DNA of 64,000 bases from Ailurus styani (Eukaryota; Chordata; Mammalia; Carnivora; Ailuridae), in NCBI GenBank assembly GCA_002007465.1, contig LNAC01000108.1:2398411-2462410 (forward strand). Reading direction: 5' to 3'. The position numbers and the translations under genes are program-made. This document shows positions 20,901 to 31,639 of this stretch, piece by piece. The notes below the pieces were generated by a model. That model saw nothing but the letters and a program-made list of their open reading frames with translations. It was not told the DNA's origin and did no database searches. Position 1 is the first letter of the stretch. The number at the start of each line of letters is the position of its first letter.

Positions 20901-21344
20901 GATGCGACTGGTCCTCAGAACCGGAGACTGGGTTCGCATTGATTTCTGTTCTTTTTCTCCCTTGATAACCTGCCGTGGAATTTGAGGGCTGGTTTTTAAC
21001 CTGCAATTGTTCAAGGTCTTGCTTTTCTGGAGGTTGTGGGAGAGGGGCTGTCAGGGATGGCCATTGCCCTGAGCCGCAGCCACACCAGTCGAGAGCTCTG
21101 CTTCTTTGCGGGAGGGTGACCGAGGGCTGTGCACGTCCTCTGACCTTCACAGGGGCCCCCTCGGCACCCTCCTGCCCATGTGGTCCCGAGGCCTCTCTGC
21201 CATGTGGCCTCCACAAACCCCAAACTCAACGCACCTGGGGACCAGTAAGTGGCCGATGAATCTCTGCCAACCCCGACAAGCAGCGGACTCTCCCGGTGCG
21301 TCCCCATTTCCAGGTGTTGGCTGGTACAGGCTGTGCCACATCTG

Positions 21345-21540
21345 GAAAAATGGTAATAACGATACCGAACGATCACTCCCATTTTAAGGACGGCATTTTA
21401 TTTTATTCTCTCGACGTCCCCACAAAGTAGGTGCTTCCCCCCATTGTACAGATATGGAAACTGAGGTACAGAGAGGTAAGGTAATGTGTCCGAAGCTGCC
21501 CATTAGCTGGAAAAGCCAGTTAAAAAGATTTGCAGATGTC
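21345..21540 (-). repeat. MIR SINE, reverse
   Basis: CCCCACAAAGTAGGTGC, ATTGTACAGATATGGAAACTG and AGGTACAGAGAGGTAAGG match the MIR core complement. Confidence 0.85.
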
Positions 21541-21589
21541 CGGGGTCGAAACACACATTGCCGTGTCTCACTGTCTCCCAGAGAGAGGG

Positions 21590-21740
21590 AGAGCCCTTGC
21601 TGAGCGGCTCGCTGCGTGCGGGGCATCCATCACCTTGCGAGTGAGACCTCATTACCTCTGTCAGCCGTTGGGGAAACGGACCCTTGGGAAGGAGACGGGG
21701 CTCGCCCACGGTCTCACAGTCACTAAGCGGAAGAGTTCTG
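21590..21740 (-). repeat. MIR relic, reverse
   Basis: GAGACCTCATTACCTCTGTC, GTTGGGGAAACGGACCC and CACGGTCTCACAGTCACTAAG follow MIR order. A third decayed MIR core may lie at 21860-21945 (GATCGCTGTTCCCACGTCACAG). Confidence 0.55.
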
Positions 21741-21944
21741 TTGACCCCAGGCCATCATGTCCCCAAAGATCTGTGCTTTCCAGCCATAACGACAGCTTCT
21801 AGAATCAGAAGGAGCAGCAGTGACGTCCAAACCCCACGTAATAGGCAAGGCTTGCCATATACAACCCACATGCTGTCCCTTTTCTCGATGGACGGGGATC
21901 GCTGTTCCCACGTCACAGGCGAGAACACAGAGACACGCCAGGAA

Positions 21945-22685
21945 AGTGGAAATCGTTTCTCTTAATTCTTTGTTGAGGCGTTCTTCAGGCCCATCAGGTT
22001 CCAGGAAAGTTTTCCTGCCAACAGGCAGGCTAGAGAGGCGGACAGGAAATGAGAACTGGCAGGCGCTCGTGAGAGCCGGCGCTCCAGAACAGGCAGGAAA
22101 ATGCCCTGTTGACGGATCTCCACTCGGCATCAACTAGAGGGTGTCTTCCAAGACCCCGGGGAGCAGCCTGGAGGTGATTTCTGAAGTCCGGGCTCGGCCT
22201 CAGGCTAGCAACCCATGCAGCTTGGCCGGACAGCAGTGAGCAGTGGGGCAGAGCCCACTCAGCAGGTGCTCGCTTAATGAGATCACCAGCTGGGAGGTGA
22301 GGGGCCAGCCTGCCCTCCAGATCCATCTTTGAGGCTCCCGGCCCCTCCGCCCTCCTCCCACTGGGTGTGCCCAGACGCCAGCTGTCTCTTTCATAAACAT
22401 CTCGGCCCCTATGCCCCAAAGTCCAGAGACCGTGCGAAAGGCCCGGAGCGTGTCAGCCGCGCCAGGGCCTCCCGGGCTGCCCGCAGGACAGGGACTCCCG
22501 TGCTCCGGAGACATTCTTCCAGCTGGGTCTTCCTGCGAGGAAAGAAAGTCCTTCCTTGGATCTGACCAAAATCTCTCATGCTTTTCTTTAGTTTCCTTTT
22601 TTTGAGGGTAACATCTAGTAATCCATGTTTTTTTCCTTTGTCGGGATTTGGTTTCAACACCTGTTTTATTTTAAAACTGCTTTCT
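21945..22685. other. Non-coding, no feature recognised
   Basis: GC-rich to 22560, then AT-rich. The overlapping ORFs lack domains. Confidence 0.35.
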
Positions 22686-22689
22686 CAAT

Positions 22690-23190
22690 CTTCACAGATG
22701 TGGGCAAATGAAGATGCTTATTTTGCCTGGCTTTGGATAACCAAAACCTGGAAATCATTGAAACACGCTTGTTAGAGGGGATTAGTTCAGAAAAACCCAG
22801 AACGTCTGAAGGATCCATTCTTAAACATCCACTGTGTCAGAATCCCCCGAGGGCTTGTTAAAGCTCAGATTCCCGGACCCCAGCCCTGGTGTATCTAATA
22901 CGGTAGCTCTGGAGGTAGGGCCTGAGAACTGGCATTTCCAACAATTCCCAGATGACCCTGGAGCCAGGGTCTGAGAGCTGCTCCCTGTCTACACTGCACA
23001 GTGCTGTCCAGATGTTCACAACACCGCTGTAGATGAATATCGTTGATTTGAGAAAATATACACCACCTGCTGTAAAGTGAAAAAGCAAAATAATCTGGAT
23101 CATGCAATCAGTAGAAGGGTTACTATTACTAGAAGTGTGTGTGTATGTGTATAAATGTGTATTTTTGAAAGGAAGATGGCAAGGACGTGA
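22690..23190 (+). mobile_element. L1M 3'-region copy, split by MER5A
   Basis: Left part: TTTGCCTGGCTTTGGATAACC, AACCTGGAAATCATTG and GAGGGGATTAGTTCAG. Right part (from about 23000): TAGATGAATATCGTTG, CACCTGCTGTAAAGTG and AAAAAGCAAAATAATCTGG. These match the plus strand of old L1 3' ends. Its far 3' tail may be at about 23690-23860. Confidence 0.6.
22815..22985 (+). mobile_element. MER5A-like hAT relic inside L1M
   Basis: TCAGAATCCCCCGAGGGC, TTGTTAAAGCTCAGATTCCC and AGAACTGGCATTTCCAACAA follow MER5A order. Confidence 0.75.
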
Positions 23191-23239
23191 CCCGCGTCCG
23201 GAGCTGGGTGTGCTGGTGGTCTGGGTGGGCTCAGGGTCA

Positions 23240-23404
23240 GGCAGGCTCGGGTTTGGAGTCCAGACCTGCTTTTCCTCATCTAACGTGAATGACTTTGAGC
23301 AAACTGGGTAGCAGCCCTAAGGGTCACTTTCCTTATTTGTGAAATGGGAATAATAATAACACTATTACCTTATAGGGCTGTTGTGAGGACAAAATAAGAT
23401 CGTG
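23240..23404 (+). repeat. MIR SINE, 3' part displaced by a CAN SINE
   Basis: TTGAGCAAACTGGGTAGC, TTTCCTTATTTGTGAAATGGG, AATAATAATAACACTATTACC and AGGGCTGTTGTGAGGAC in order. The element runs into the SINE target site. Confidence 0.85.
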
Positions 23405-23618
23405 GATCGGGGTGCCCGGGTGGCTCAGTTGGTTGAGCGTCTGCCTTCGGCTCAGGTCATGATCCCAGGGTCCTGGGATCGAGCCCCACATCAGGCTCCC
23501 GGCTCAGCAGGGAGCCTGCTTCTCCCTCTCCCTCTGCTGCTCCCCCTCCTTGTGCTCTCTCTTCCTCTCTCTCTCTCAAATAAATAAATAAACAAAGTCT
23601 TAAAAAAATAAGATCGTG
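23391..23618 (+). mobile_element. CAN SINE (general caniform type) with 14-bp target-site duplication
   Basis: The head GTGCCCGGGTGGCTCAGTTGG starts near 23410, box B-like text CATGATCCCAGGGTCCTGGG follows, then a CT-rich tract and the tail AAATAAATAAATAAACAAAG. AAAATAAGATCGTG is duplicated at 23391-23404 and 23605-23618. Head wording is the general caniform form and differs from the mustelid-type copies. Confidence 0.93.
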
Positions 23619-23668
23619 CATAAAATGTTCTAGGGTGGTGGCTGGTCTAGATTGTAAAAAGAATTCAA

Positions 23669-23700
23669 TATGTATATATATATATATATACATATACACT
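23669..23700. repeat. (TA)n microsatellite
   Basis: ATGTATATATATATATATATAC run. Confidence 0.9.
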
Positions 23701-23865
23701 ATACATTAATACTGTTAACAGTGAGTATCTGTGGAGAATTGGTTTAGGTCAATTTTTTAATTTGTTTTTTTTTCTGTGTTTTACAGTTTTCCAAGTTGCG
23801 TAGATGTTACTTTTATAATTAAGGGAAAACCAAAAAAATATTACATGTATACTAATTACCTCCCG
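23701..23865 (+). mobile_element. Probable L1M 3' tail
   Basis: TTAACAGTGAGTATCTGTGG, TTTTTTCTGTGTTTTACAG, TTCCAAGTTGCGTAGATG and TTACTTTTATAATTAAGGG resemble the very end of old L1 3' UTRs; likely the end of the L1M copy at 22690-23190. Confidence 0.5.
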
Positions 23866-24383
23866 AGTCCCACGGTTCTTTTGTTTGGATTTCTTCTGGC
23901 CTGTGTCAAGAAAAAAACCCAGAAACTCCAAACCTTTGAAATTGAAAAAAAAATTTTTTGTAAAAGCAGAGTAAAAGTTTGGGATCTTTGAGAAGCCCGA
24001 GGTACTTTAACGCCCATTGTTCACACCCCTGATGTTAACCTCCCAGGCTCCCTGAAGGTTCCACCCAGAAGGGACAGGGCGACTGTCTTCCAGGGGAGGT
24101 CTCAGAAGCTGGTGCCAGGGTGGTCACAGGAGGAACAAGGGTCTTCTTTCCTCAGTTCAAGTTCCAAAGCTGAGATCCTTAGGGAGACACTGGGGCAGAG
24201 TCTCAGGACGCCGCCTTTGTCCACTGCCCCCACGGGAACACCAGACAATTCCCAGGCGGGCGGGATGGGGGGCAGGAACCGAGGTCCCTGGACTGGGGTG
24301 TCAGGGCCTGGGGACACCTGGCAGTGCCCTGCCTGGCATGCTGTGCCTGACTGCTTCGTTTCTCACCAACCCTGCTCCTCCGT
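23866..24383. other. Non-coding, no feature recognised
   Basis: AT-rich to 23990, then GC-rich. No supported exon or repeat. Confidence 0.35.
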
Positions 24384-24593
24384 GAACCCAAACCATCTTT
24401 TTTTTTTTTAACTTGACAGAGAGAGATCACAAGTAGGCAGAGGCAGGCAGAGAGAGAGAGGAGGAAGCAGGCTCCCCACTGATCAGGGAGCCTGATGCGG
24501 GGCTCGATCCCAGGACCCTGAGATCATGACCTAGGCTGAAGGCAGAGGCTTTAACCCACTGAGCCACCCAGACACCCGAACCCAAACCATCTT
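24384..24593 (-). mobile_element. CAN SINE, mustelid-type, reverse, with 16-bp target-site duplication
   Basis: GAACCCAAACCATCTT at 24384-24399 and 24578-24593 is identical. Between them lies the reverse SINE with ACAAGTAGGCAGAGGCAGGC, GATCATGACCTAGGCTGAAGG and CCCACTGAGCCACCCAGAC. The (TAAA) tail complement is reduced to a T-run. Confidence 0.95.
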
Positions 24594-24654
24594 GTCACTG
24601 GGTCTCAGCTCTGCTGTGGGGCTCCCTGTCCGGGGCTCCCATCCCACTGCCACA

Positions 24655-24790
24655 ATATGAATAATAGACTAATACGCAGTTGCTTTGTAATGTGTTCACT
24701 CGCCACGTGCCAACACTCCGCCAAGTGTAGCCCATGCCTTGTTTCCTCTAGTCATCAGGATACCCCCATAAGGTACAAATTATCTTGGGG
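24655..24790 (-). repeat. MIR SINE, reverse, 3' half
   Basis: CTCGCCACGTGCCAACACTCC, CTCTAGTCATCAGGATACCC and CCATAAGGTACAAATTATC. Confidence 0.7.
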
Positions 24791-24849
24791 CTGTGAACCC
24801 AGATGTGGTTGACTGCAGGTGCCACCGATTCCCAGCACAGTCCCCACTT

Positions 24850-25475
24850 CTATCACCGCTTCCACCACGTGTCACCACGCACCTGTTCTCCTTGGCAATG
24901 AACAAGTCTCCTCCTCTCTCTAGCCTGTGGCTTCAGGATCTCGACTCTACTTTTTGACCTGACTCTGAAGCCTCCGTGAAGTCCCTGTGGTCTGAGCCCT
25001 CCCTTCATCTCCAGATTCATCTCTTACCAAGCTTTCTTTAGCTAGCTTTGCCCTCCATGCCTCAAATTCACTCCGTTCCCTCTGCCACAGGGCCTCTGCA
25101 CATGCCATTTCCTCTTCTTGGTTGTCATGCTCACTTTCCTTTTTGTGCAGTTAACCGCAAGTCACCCTTCAAATCTCAGCTCAAATGTCGTTTCCTCGAG
25201 GAAGGCTTTCCCGGTCTCCCAGCTCAGCTCAAACATCTCTGGTGGGGATTTCACAGCATCCTATCCCTACCTTTCATAGCACTTAGACTTTTCATTATAA
25301 ATACATGCACACGTTCTTTGTTTAACCTTCCCAACAGGCCTGTCAGCCCATGAGGGCAGACGCCAGATCTGCTATGCTCTCTGCTAAATTAGCTATGCCT
25401 AGTAGGACTGTGCCCGGCTCATAAAAGGTACTCAGTTCCATTTCGTGAATGAATGAGTGAATGCACTCCCTTCTT
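24850..25475 (+). mobile_element. L2 LINE 3' region
   Basis: CAGGGCCTCTGCACATGCC, AATCTCAGCTCAAATGTCG, GAGGAAGGCTTTCCCGG, CATAGCACTTAGACTTTTC, TGAGGGCAGACGCCAGATC and GTGAATGAATGAGTGAATG reproduce the L2 3' UTR in order, down to the terminus. Confidence 0.92.
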
Positions 25476-26370
25476 CTGAGCTTTCTTGAGGCCTGACCCT
25501 ACCTAAGTACCCAAGGTGCCCTCCTTGCAGTGTGTTCCCTCTGTTCTCTCTGTCTCACTGTCTCTGGGCTCTCTCTTTGTGTGGTCTCTTGGGGTTCTGT
25601 TTCTCTCTTGTAGCATGAAGTTCTCTGTCTCACTCTACTGAGTGTCCATCTCATTTACCAGCCCAGGGCAAGGTGACCTGTCCAGTCTAGGCTGCGGGCA
25701 GGCATGGAAGTTTTCAAAAACTGCCTGACCCTGCTGCTGTGTTCAGATACCCTCCATAGAAGAGAAATGATCGTTGCTCGGGGTCCCAAGGTGTCCCCAG
25801 GGCTCGTGCAGACCCTCAGAGGCAATCCCTGTGAGTGCAAGATTGGGGGTCGGGGGGGTTGGACTTACTGGGGTATGATCTCAGGGACCACCCCAGCCCC
25901 AGGGAGCTCTGAGCTAGGTAAATGGCCCTGACACCACTTAGGGAAATGGGAAAATCTCAGGGCTCCGCAACTTCCCAGCGCCATGGATGGTCTTTTGACA
26001 CTTTCCCAAATGATTTCATTGACCATGTGGCAAACGTCTTTGTGTTTGAAGAAACTGCAGGGCGTTGTGGGAAATGGAACAGTTGCTTGGCAGTGCGTCA
26101 GGGAAATTTTGCTCCTTTCTTTAGTTTCATGTTGTGTGTGTTTTTCTTTCTGATGGAAACTGCATGTGGTTTCTAGGCAAAAACAGGTCCAGAGGGGCTG
26201 GAGTGAGAACTTGTCAGTCTTTGCGGAGAAGTCCGACACCTAGACTTGGCTGGAGGAGCCCAGTGACCCTGGAGGACGGGAGGAGGAGAGTGTTGGGGAC
26301 AGCTCTGGGCAATGCGTCAGCAATTGTGTCCTTTTGGGGGGTGGTACCCCATGGTGGTCCTTCTACAACA
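25476..26370. other. Non-coding, no feature recognised
   Basis: Includes a CT-rich part at 25530-25640. Overlapping ORFs lack domains. Confidence 0.35.
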
Positions 26371-26374
26371 GCAG

Positions 26375-26800
26375 AGCCAATGGAAAGACATCGCAAGCCA
26401 CAAATGTGGCCCCCACTGTGATTTTCCGATTTTCCGGTAACTACCTTTTTAGAAGTAAAGAAATAGGTTAAAAAAGAAAAAAAAAAAAGAAAAAGAAAAG
26501 AAAAAAAGAAAAAAAAAGTCATAATAAAAATTAAAAATAAATGTAAAGAAACAGGTAAAATTGATTGTATCCTTATATTTTTTTAACCCAATATGTCCAA
26601 AATAGCAACGTTTCAACAAGTAATCAACATAACAATTATTAATGAGATATTTTATATTGTGTTTGTCACACTACATCTTTGGAGACTGGTGTGTTTTACA
26701 CTTTGAGTGTGTGTCCACGTGGACCCGCCACATTTCCGGCGCTCAGTGGCCACCTGTGGCTGGTGGCTGCAGGATCAGACAGGGCGAGGTCGGACTTCAG
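26375..26800 (+). mobile_element. Ancient interspersed repeat, probably a DNA-transposon relic, family not named
   Basis: GAAAGACATCGCAAGCCAC, an A-rich middle, TAACCCAATATGTCCAAAATAG, CATTATTAATGAGATATTTTA-type text, and near the end CTCAGTGGCCACCTGTGGCTGG. I recognise this word order from a common mammalian medium-reiterated repeat but cannot name it with confidence. Confidence 0.5.
26465..26530. repeat. A-rich low complexity
   Basis: GTTAAAAAAGAAAAAAAAAAAAG continued by (A)nG words to 26518. Confidence 0.9.
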
Positions 26801-26910
26801 GACTCACAGCGCTTCCGAATAATGAGCCCCTCCTCTGAAACTGGACAGAAGTACCTTGCTGGCTTCTCCTTCTCAGACTGTTTTATTGGCTCCTGTAATG
26901 CCAGCTGACT

Positions 26911-27086
26911 TCATTTTATTTTTATTTTATTTTATTATTTTATTTTATTTGTTTTTATTTTTTTATTAAAAAGTATTTTTTAAAAAGATTTATTTTTAAG
27001 TACTCCCCACACTCAACACAGGGCTTGAACTCACACCCCCAAGATCAGGAGTCACATGCTCCACCCACTGAGCCAGCCAGAAGCCT
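26911..27086 (-). mobile_element. tRNA-derived carnivore SINE, short older type, reverse
   Basis: Long T/A-rich tail complement (26911-26975), AAAAGATTTATTTTTAAGTAC, CAACACAGGGCTTGAACTCAC, AGATCAGGAGTCACATGCTCC and the head CCACTGAGCCAGCCAG. It lacks the GA-rich tract of the common CAN SINEs. Confidence 0.8.
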
Positions 27087-27089
27087 GCA

Positions 27090-27945
27090 ACCTATCTCTT
27101 TAAATCAAGCCTATGTGCCTCTAGGCCTGAACTCCCGCCCTGCCCTTACAGCCCATTGTCTGCTTAACAGCTCCCTGGTGGCAAACAGGCCCCTCAAGGC
27201 CCCAGCCCCTCTAAGGCAGAACTGCTTTCCCTTCAGATCTAAGTGGACTCCAGCTTTCCCCAGGTCCAAGTCTGGTACCACCCCCACCCAAGGTCAGCTG
27301 AAGGTCATCTCCTTGAGTCACCTCCTCATCTCATTGCCACCTCCAAAGAACATGCAGCCTTGCCCTCGAAACCATACCTAGAGTCAGTTCGCTTTGCTTG
27401 TTTACACTCTGACCACCAGGCCGAGTCACCAGCGCCTCCTACACCACTGCCATAGTCTCCAGCTGGTCTCCTGGATGCCTTCTCCATCCAAAATCACAAT
27501 GATTCTAAAATGTAAATGCAAACACATCTCCCCTCTGCTTAAAATCCTCCAGGCACTCAGAATACATTTCTACCCACCTTCCGGAGTAGGGATGACAAAG
27601 CACAGATGATTGGCTCTTCTCCCTCTTCACTCCTGTCTTCAGAGCTGCCTTCTTCTTTCCCTTGACATCTTGAAGAAGATGTGAATTCTTTGGGGTGGGG
27701 GGGTGGGGGGGTGGGGGGATCCTCTGGGACTGTCCTATCGAAGCTCCTCCCTCACCCCTCCCCAGGCACGATCACATTACCCTGTTTTATATCCTTCCAA
27801 TCATTTATGACCTCCCCAATTTTCCTGTTTATTTACTGGTTGGCTTGTATTTTCCTATTTCTGCCCAGCTGAATGTAAGGTCCCCGAGAGCAGGGGCCCC
27901 CATCTACCTTTGCAGGACCAGCCTCTAGTTGTTGAATGAATGAGT
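27090..27945 (+). mobile_element. L2 LINE, long 3' part
   Basis: GTCTCCAGCTGGTCTCCTGG, AATCACAATGATTCTAAAATG, CTCTGCTTAAAATCCTCCAGG, TTACCCTGTTTTATATCC, TTTACTGGTTGGCTTGTATT and GTTGAATGAATGAGTGA follow L2 order. A G-rich insert lies at 27692-27718. Confidence 0.85.
27692..27718 (+). other. G-quadruplex-like G run
   Basis: Four G-runs of 4, 7, 7 and 6 separated by single T residues on the plus strand. This meets the usual four-runs, short-loop rule for a very stable G-quadruplex. Confidence 0.9.
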
Positions 27946-27947
27946 GA

Positions 27948-28072
27948 TTCTGAGTGTGAACTCCATCTGCATCCCTGACTCATTGTGTGGCCATGAGCAA
28001 GTGCCCTCACTTCTCAGAGCCTCGGCTTCCTCATCTATAAAATGGGGATAATAATAGTAACAGTGGCTGTAT
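27948..28072 (+). repeat. MIR SINE, reaching the start of an LTR-like block
   Basis: TGTGTGGCCATGAGCAAGTG, CAGAGCCTCGGCTTCCTCATC and TATAAAATGGGGATAATAATAG. Confidence 0.88.
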
Positions 28073-28425
28073 CAGTCCCCTTTGCTTGAGTAACAGCAAC
28101 GCCACGATCTCGTGGCTTATCCTAGCAAACATTTGTCTCCTGCTCTCATTGCGTGGGGACTGCAGCTTGCCTGCGTTTGACCAGACATGGCTGGGCTCCA
28201 CGTGTCTTGCTGTACCAGGTCCTAGGGTGAAGAAACAGCCGGTTTCTAGAATACTTTGTTCTCGTGGGGGAGGCGAGAGGAAGAGAGCCTGTGGAAGTTG
28301 CTCTTAAAACTCCCCTGGGAACTGGAACACTGTCCCACTTGCCGAGGTGCCATTGGTCAAAGAAAGTCACATGCCCAAGCCCCAAAGCCATGGGAAGAGC
28401 TTGCATGATCCCCTTGTAAGAAGGC
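28070..28425. mobile_element. Ancient LTR-like repeat (MaLR/MLT-type, tentative)
   Basis: Starts TGTATCAGTCCCCTTTGC, contains CGTGGCTTATCCTAGCAAAC and near the end GCCATTGGTCAAAGAAAGTC and ACATGCCCAAGCCCCAAAGCC, words I associate with old mammalian LTRs read in reverse. It directly abuts the MIR at 27948. Family and edges uncertain. Confidence 0.45.
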
Positions 28426-28441
28426 ACATCACCCCATCTAC

Positions 28442-28622
28442 TGTACTAGCTTGCATTTACAATAGCACTTGCTATGTGCCAGGCTCTACTCCAAGCATCG
28501 AGGTAGATGCTATTCTTGCTATTATACAGAGCAGGAAACAGAGGCCAACACTCTAAATCCTGTGGCCAAGGCCACAAGCCAGGGAGCACCTCGGCAGCGG
28601 TGTCCAGGCTCTCCATCGTGGT
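28442..28622 (-). repeat. MIR SINE, reverse
   Basis: AGCACTTGCTATGTGCCAGG, TCTACTCCAAGCATCGAGG and ATTATACAGAGCAGGAAACAG. Confidence 0.88.
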
Positions 28623-29035
28623 GTTCATGGTGATGGTAGGCCTTGGTGATGAGCCTGCTCAGCCCCAGTGAACCGAACATTCTCTCTGGTGTGCGCCTGC
28701 TAATATTTAGTAGTGTTTCTTTCTAGGAAGTTACATCGTTCACATCAAGAAGGATTTGTCCTAAATCCATCCACTCCGGCTTGGTCCATGTGATGTCAAA
28801 CATCCTCTGGGAGCTAGGACAGAGAGGGGACAGACAGAGGAGTCTGGCGGTGACCTCTGGGTATATCTGTGTTCCCATAGATGTCCTTAAAGCCAGATGT
28901 CTTTCCACAGAGAGAGAGAAGAGATGTTCCCTTGGAGCCAAAGGTGGTCTTCACCCACTGCCAGGCAATGGTCAGCTACTCCTTGTCTTGCCCCAAAGCC
29001 TACGTTCTCCATTGACCTGAAAACCTCACCCTCCT
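28623..29035. other. Non-coding, no feature recognised
   Basis: No repeat or exon supported. Confidence 0.35.
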
Positions 29036-29039
29036 TTAG

Positions 29040-29235
29040 GGAGACAAGAACTAATACTCAGCAAGTGCCCTATGTTCAAATCCTCAAATTCTCCACACCA
29101 CCCGAAAGATAGGTACCCACTCATCCCATCTTACTGATGACGAAACCGAGGCTCAGAGAAGTGAAACAAGTTGCTCAAGGTCACAAGCCAAGAAATGACA
29201 AAGCCAGCAGTGGAACCCAGCAAAGGGCCCAGGGT
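29040..29235 (-). repeat. MIR SINE, reverse
   Basis: CTCAGCAAGTGCCCTATGTTC, GATGACGAAACCGAGGCTCAG and GCTCAAGGTCACAAGCCAAG. Confidence 0.85.
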
Positions 29236-29404
29236 CCAAAGCTGGTGTTCTTCCTGGGGAGGGTGGAGCTTTTTCAGCGAGGAGGGACATATGCAGTCAC
29301 CCTTTACCCGCTCCATGGAGACCCGTTCCCCACAGTTTCACGTTTATCGGACTCAGCTCCAGTGTCAGGGCGCACACGGTGCCCTTGGGCACAAACACAA
29401 GGAT

Positions 29405-29535
29405 GAGTTCATTTATTCACTTGGTCTCTCACACTAAGTGTGGGTCATTCATTCACTCACCCATTCACTTCCTCTCGTGTTCATCCATCCATCCATTCGT
29501 GGACTCATGTACCCATTTATCCATTCCTTCTGCAG
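29405..29535. repeat. Imperfect (ATTC/ATCC)n tract
   Basis: TTCATTTATTCACTTGG, GTCATTCATTCACTCACCC and TTCATCCATCCATCCATTCG. Confidence 0.8.
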
Positions 29536-30295
29536 GATTCTTGCAGATATGCATTCTTGCCCGATACACTTCTCCCTCTGGGCTGTGTTCACACAGGTTT
29601 CCAGGGTGGAAGGGACCCGAGTCAGGTCCAGATTGAGGTATTACTAGCATGCGTTAGCATCCGAGGAGGATGGGGAGGAAGCCTGATGTCAGGGATGTGA
29701 GAGGGCAGTTCCACAAGGGGAGACACCATGACGGAGGCGGGAGAGAACAGTCCAGAGCCGCCTGTGGTGCTGCCAGGTGGGGCACAGGGCAGGGCACTCT
29801 CCCTCCTAGATCGAAGGAATGTGGAAGCCCAGACCTCTGAGCACCTTTGGACCTTGGCACAGAGAGTGAGATGGGGGTGTCCTCCCCAGGGGGTACTCGG
29901 GAAGCAAGAGGGGCCTGCTGACACACAGCTGTTTCAGCCATCAGCCAGAGAATGATGGAGAACTACTCTCGCCCCAGCCCTGGCAGGCAGCATAGGGGCC
30001 CCTCATCACTGTGTGGTTGGCGTCTCTTAACCAGAGCTTAATATAAACAGCTGGAATGGAACAGGGAGGGGGCTGAAGGCCACGTGTGCATCAACCCCGA
30101 TTATCCAGATAAGACATCTAAAACCACAATTGAACACGTCAACCAGCTGTGAGTCTGTACAAAGCCCACCCTCTGTAGGTCTGGAAACACTTGTGTGACC
30201 CACCAAACTATTCCCTTCCAGCCCGGATGTTGGGTGTGACAGAGACCCAGTCAGAGACAGAGAGAAGAAGGGAGAAGAACAGAAGGGTGACGGGA
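29536..30295. other. Non-coding, no feature recognised
   Basis: The minus-strand 239-codon ORF (30027-30746) spans part of this and the next block. It is Ser/Pro/Leu-rich without domains. Confidence 0.35.
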
Positions 30296-30505
30296 GGGGG
30301 GAAGGAGCTGTTTGCCAAACGATTAAAAAATTAAAGGGATTTTTATGCAGAGAAAATATTGAGCTTGGCATTGTCTGCTCCACCAAACGTTGGCTTCCAA
30401 GAGGAAACACTGGCATCAGCAGTGAACGTTCGCTGAATGAAAACAATTGTCGCCTTCCCAGCAGCCATAGAGAATGCCTTTGTTTGTGCTGGTTGGTGCC
30501 TGGGC
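30296..30505. promoter_or_regulatory. Candidate conserved non-coding element
   Basis: CCAAACGATTAAAAAATTAAAGGG, TTTTTATGCAGAGAAAATATTG, TCCACCAAACGTTGGC and GAATGAAAACAATTGTCGCC within single-copy DNA. HOX/CDX-like (TTTTATG) and SOX-like (AACAATTG) words. Inference only. Confidence 0.38.
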
Positions 30506-31635
30506 CAAAAACAGCGTCTTCAGAAGCTGCCCCCAATTTCTGAGAGGCTTCGGGAAGAGGAGGCCTCGCCAGAAGTCCATTGTCCCCAGAGCACCTGCTA
30601 GTCTCACAGGTGATGCTGTGCAGAATGGCTGCGTCCCTCTCCAGGGTCAGGGCGGGGCTGAGAGGAGGCAGGTGAGAGGCAGGCGGGAGGGAGGAGGAGG
30701 GAGGAGAGAGGCAGACAATCACAGCTGCGGGAAAGTGCTTGAACACACCGAAGATGGTGGAGATGCTTCATGGAATTTGACAACAATGGTGTCCTCAGTG
30801 GGGTGGTGACCTCCCAACTACTCCTCCAGGAGGAGCCTTTTGAGAGTCACAATAGAGAAGGCTGTAGGGCCTTTGTCTTGCTGAATCCTCATCTATAAAC
30901 AAGTACTCCCAGAATCTGGATTTTTATAAGAGGAGCAAACTGAGGCTCAGAATGGGGAAGCAGACCTTGGGGAACAGGATTGGAAACCGGAGGCTGAGGA
31001 CTTACCCATCAGGCAAAGAACAGCCGCGGATGCGGGGTCTCTGGAGCGGGGCCTAGGAGTCTGTGGGGCTGAATGCAGCCGGTCCCTGACTGGCACTGGG
31101 GGCCCTGCCTTCCTCTTACTGTGCTCCAGGCCCCCTGGGGTCCCCCACCCCTGGGGACTCTCTTTCCCCTCTTCCCACTCCCAGGGAGATTTACTACAGC
31201 GTTCCATGACCTTAAAAAGAGGATGTTTGAAATCCACTGGGTTGGACCAAACCATCTCAAAGAGAGCAGGGAGGCCCCCGGAGACCTCTGGGGAAGGGGG
31301 ACAATGTCTTTGCCCAGACGCAGGCCCCCCCGCAGAGGTCTCCCTCTCCTCCCTGGGGCTGATGAGCCACTGCAGAGGCAATGATGTCAGCACAAGCACC
31401 CTGAACCCAACTGGACCTCTGTCACCCTCTCTGACACCCCTCCAGTCAAGTTTCACCCAAGTGCTTGGGATAGTCCTCAAAGGGGGGACAGGTCACTGTC
31501 TCTAGACAGACCCCTCCGAAAATTGACCTGTAGTTATATACACCTTGCTTCAGCTTCTCCTCTCTGGTCTTACATGGTCATTGTACAGGGTCATACATGG
31601 TCATTGTGGGTCAGACCAGCAAATGGGCACCCTCT
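30506..31635. other. Non-coding; possible MIR remnant at 30895-30995
   Basis: AGGAGCAAACTGAGGCTCAG (30929 on) suggests a reverse MIR core. Otherwise nothing recognised, apart from a short direct repeat ACATGGTCATTGT at about 31571 and 31593. Confidence 0.4.
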
Positions 31636-31639
31636 TATT

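Noticed and set aside
30027..30746. 239-codon minus-strand ORF as a gene
   Set aside because: Ser/Pro/Leu-rich, no domain, overlaps a candidate regulatory block, and complementary ORFs exist on the plus strand.
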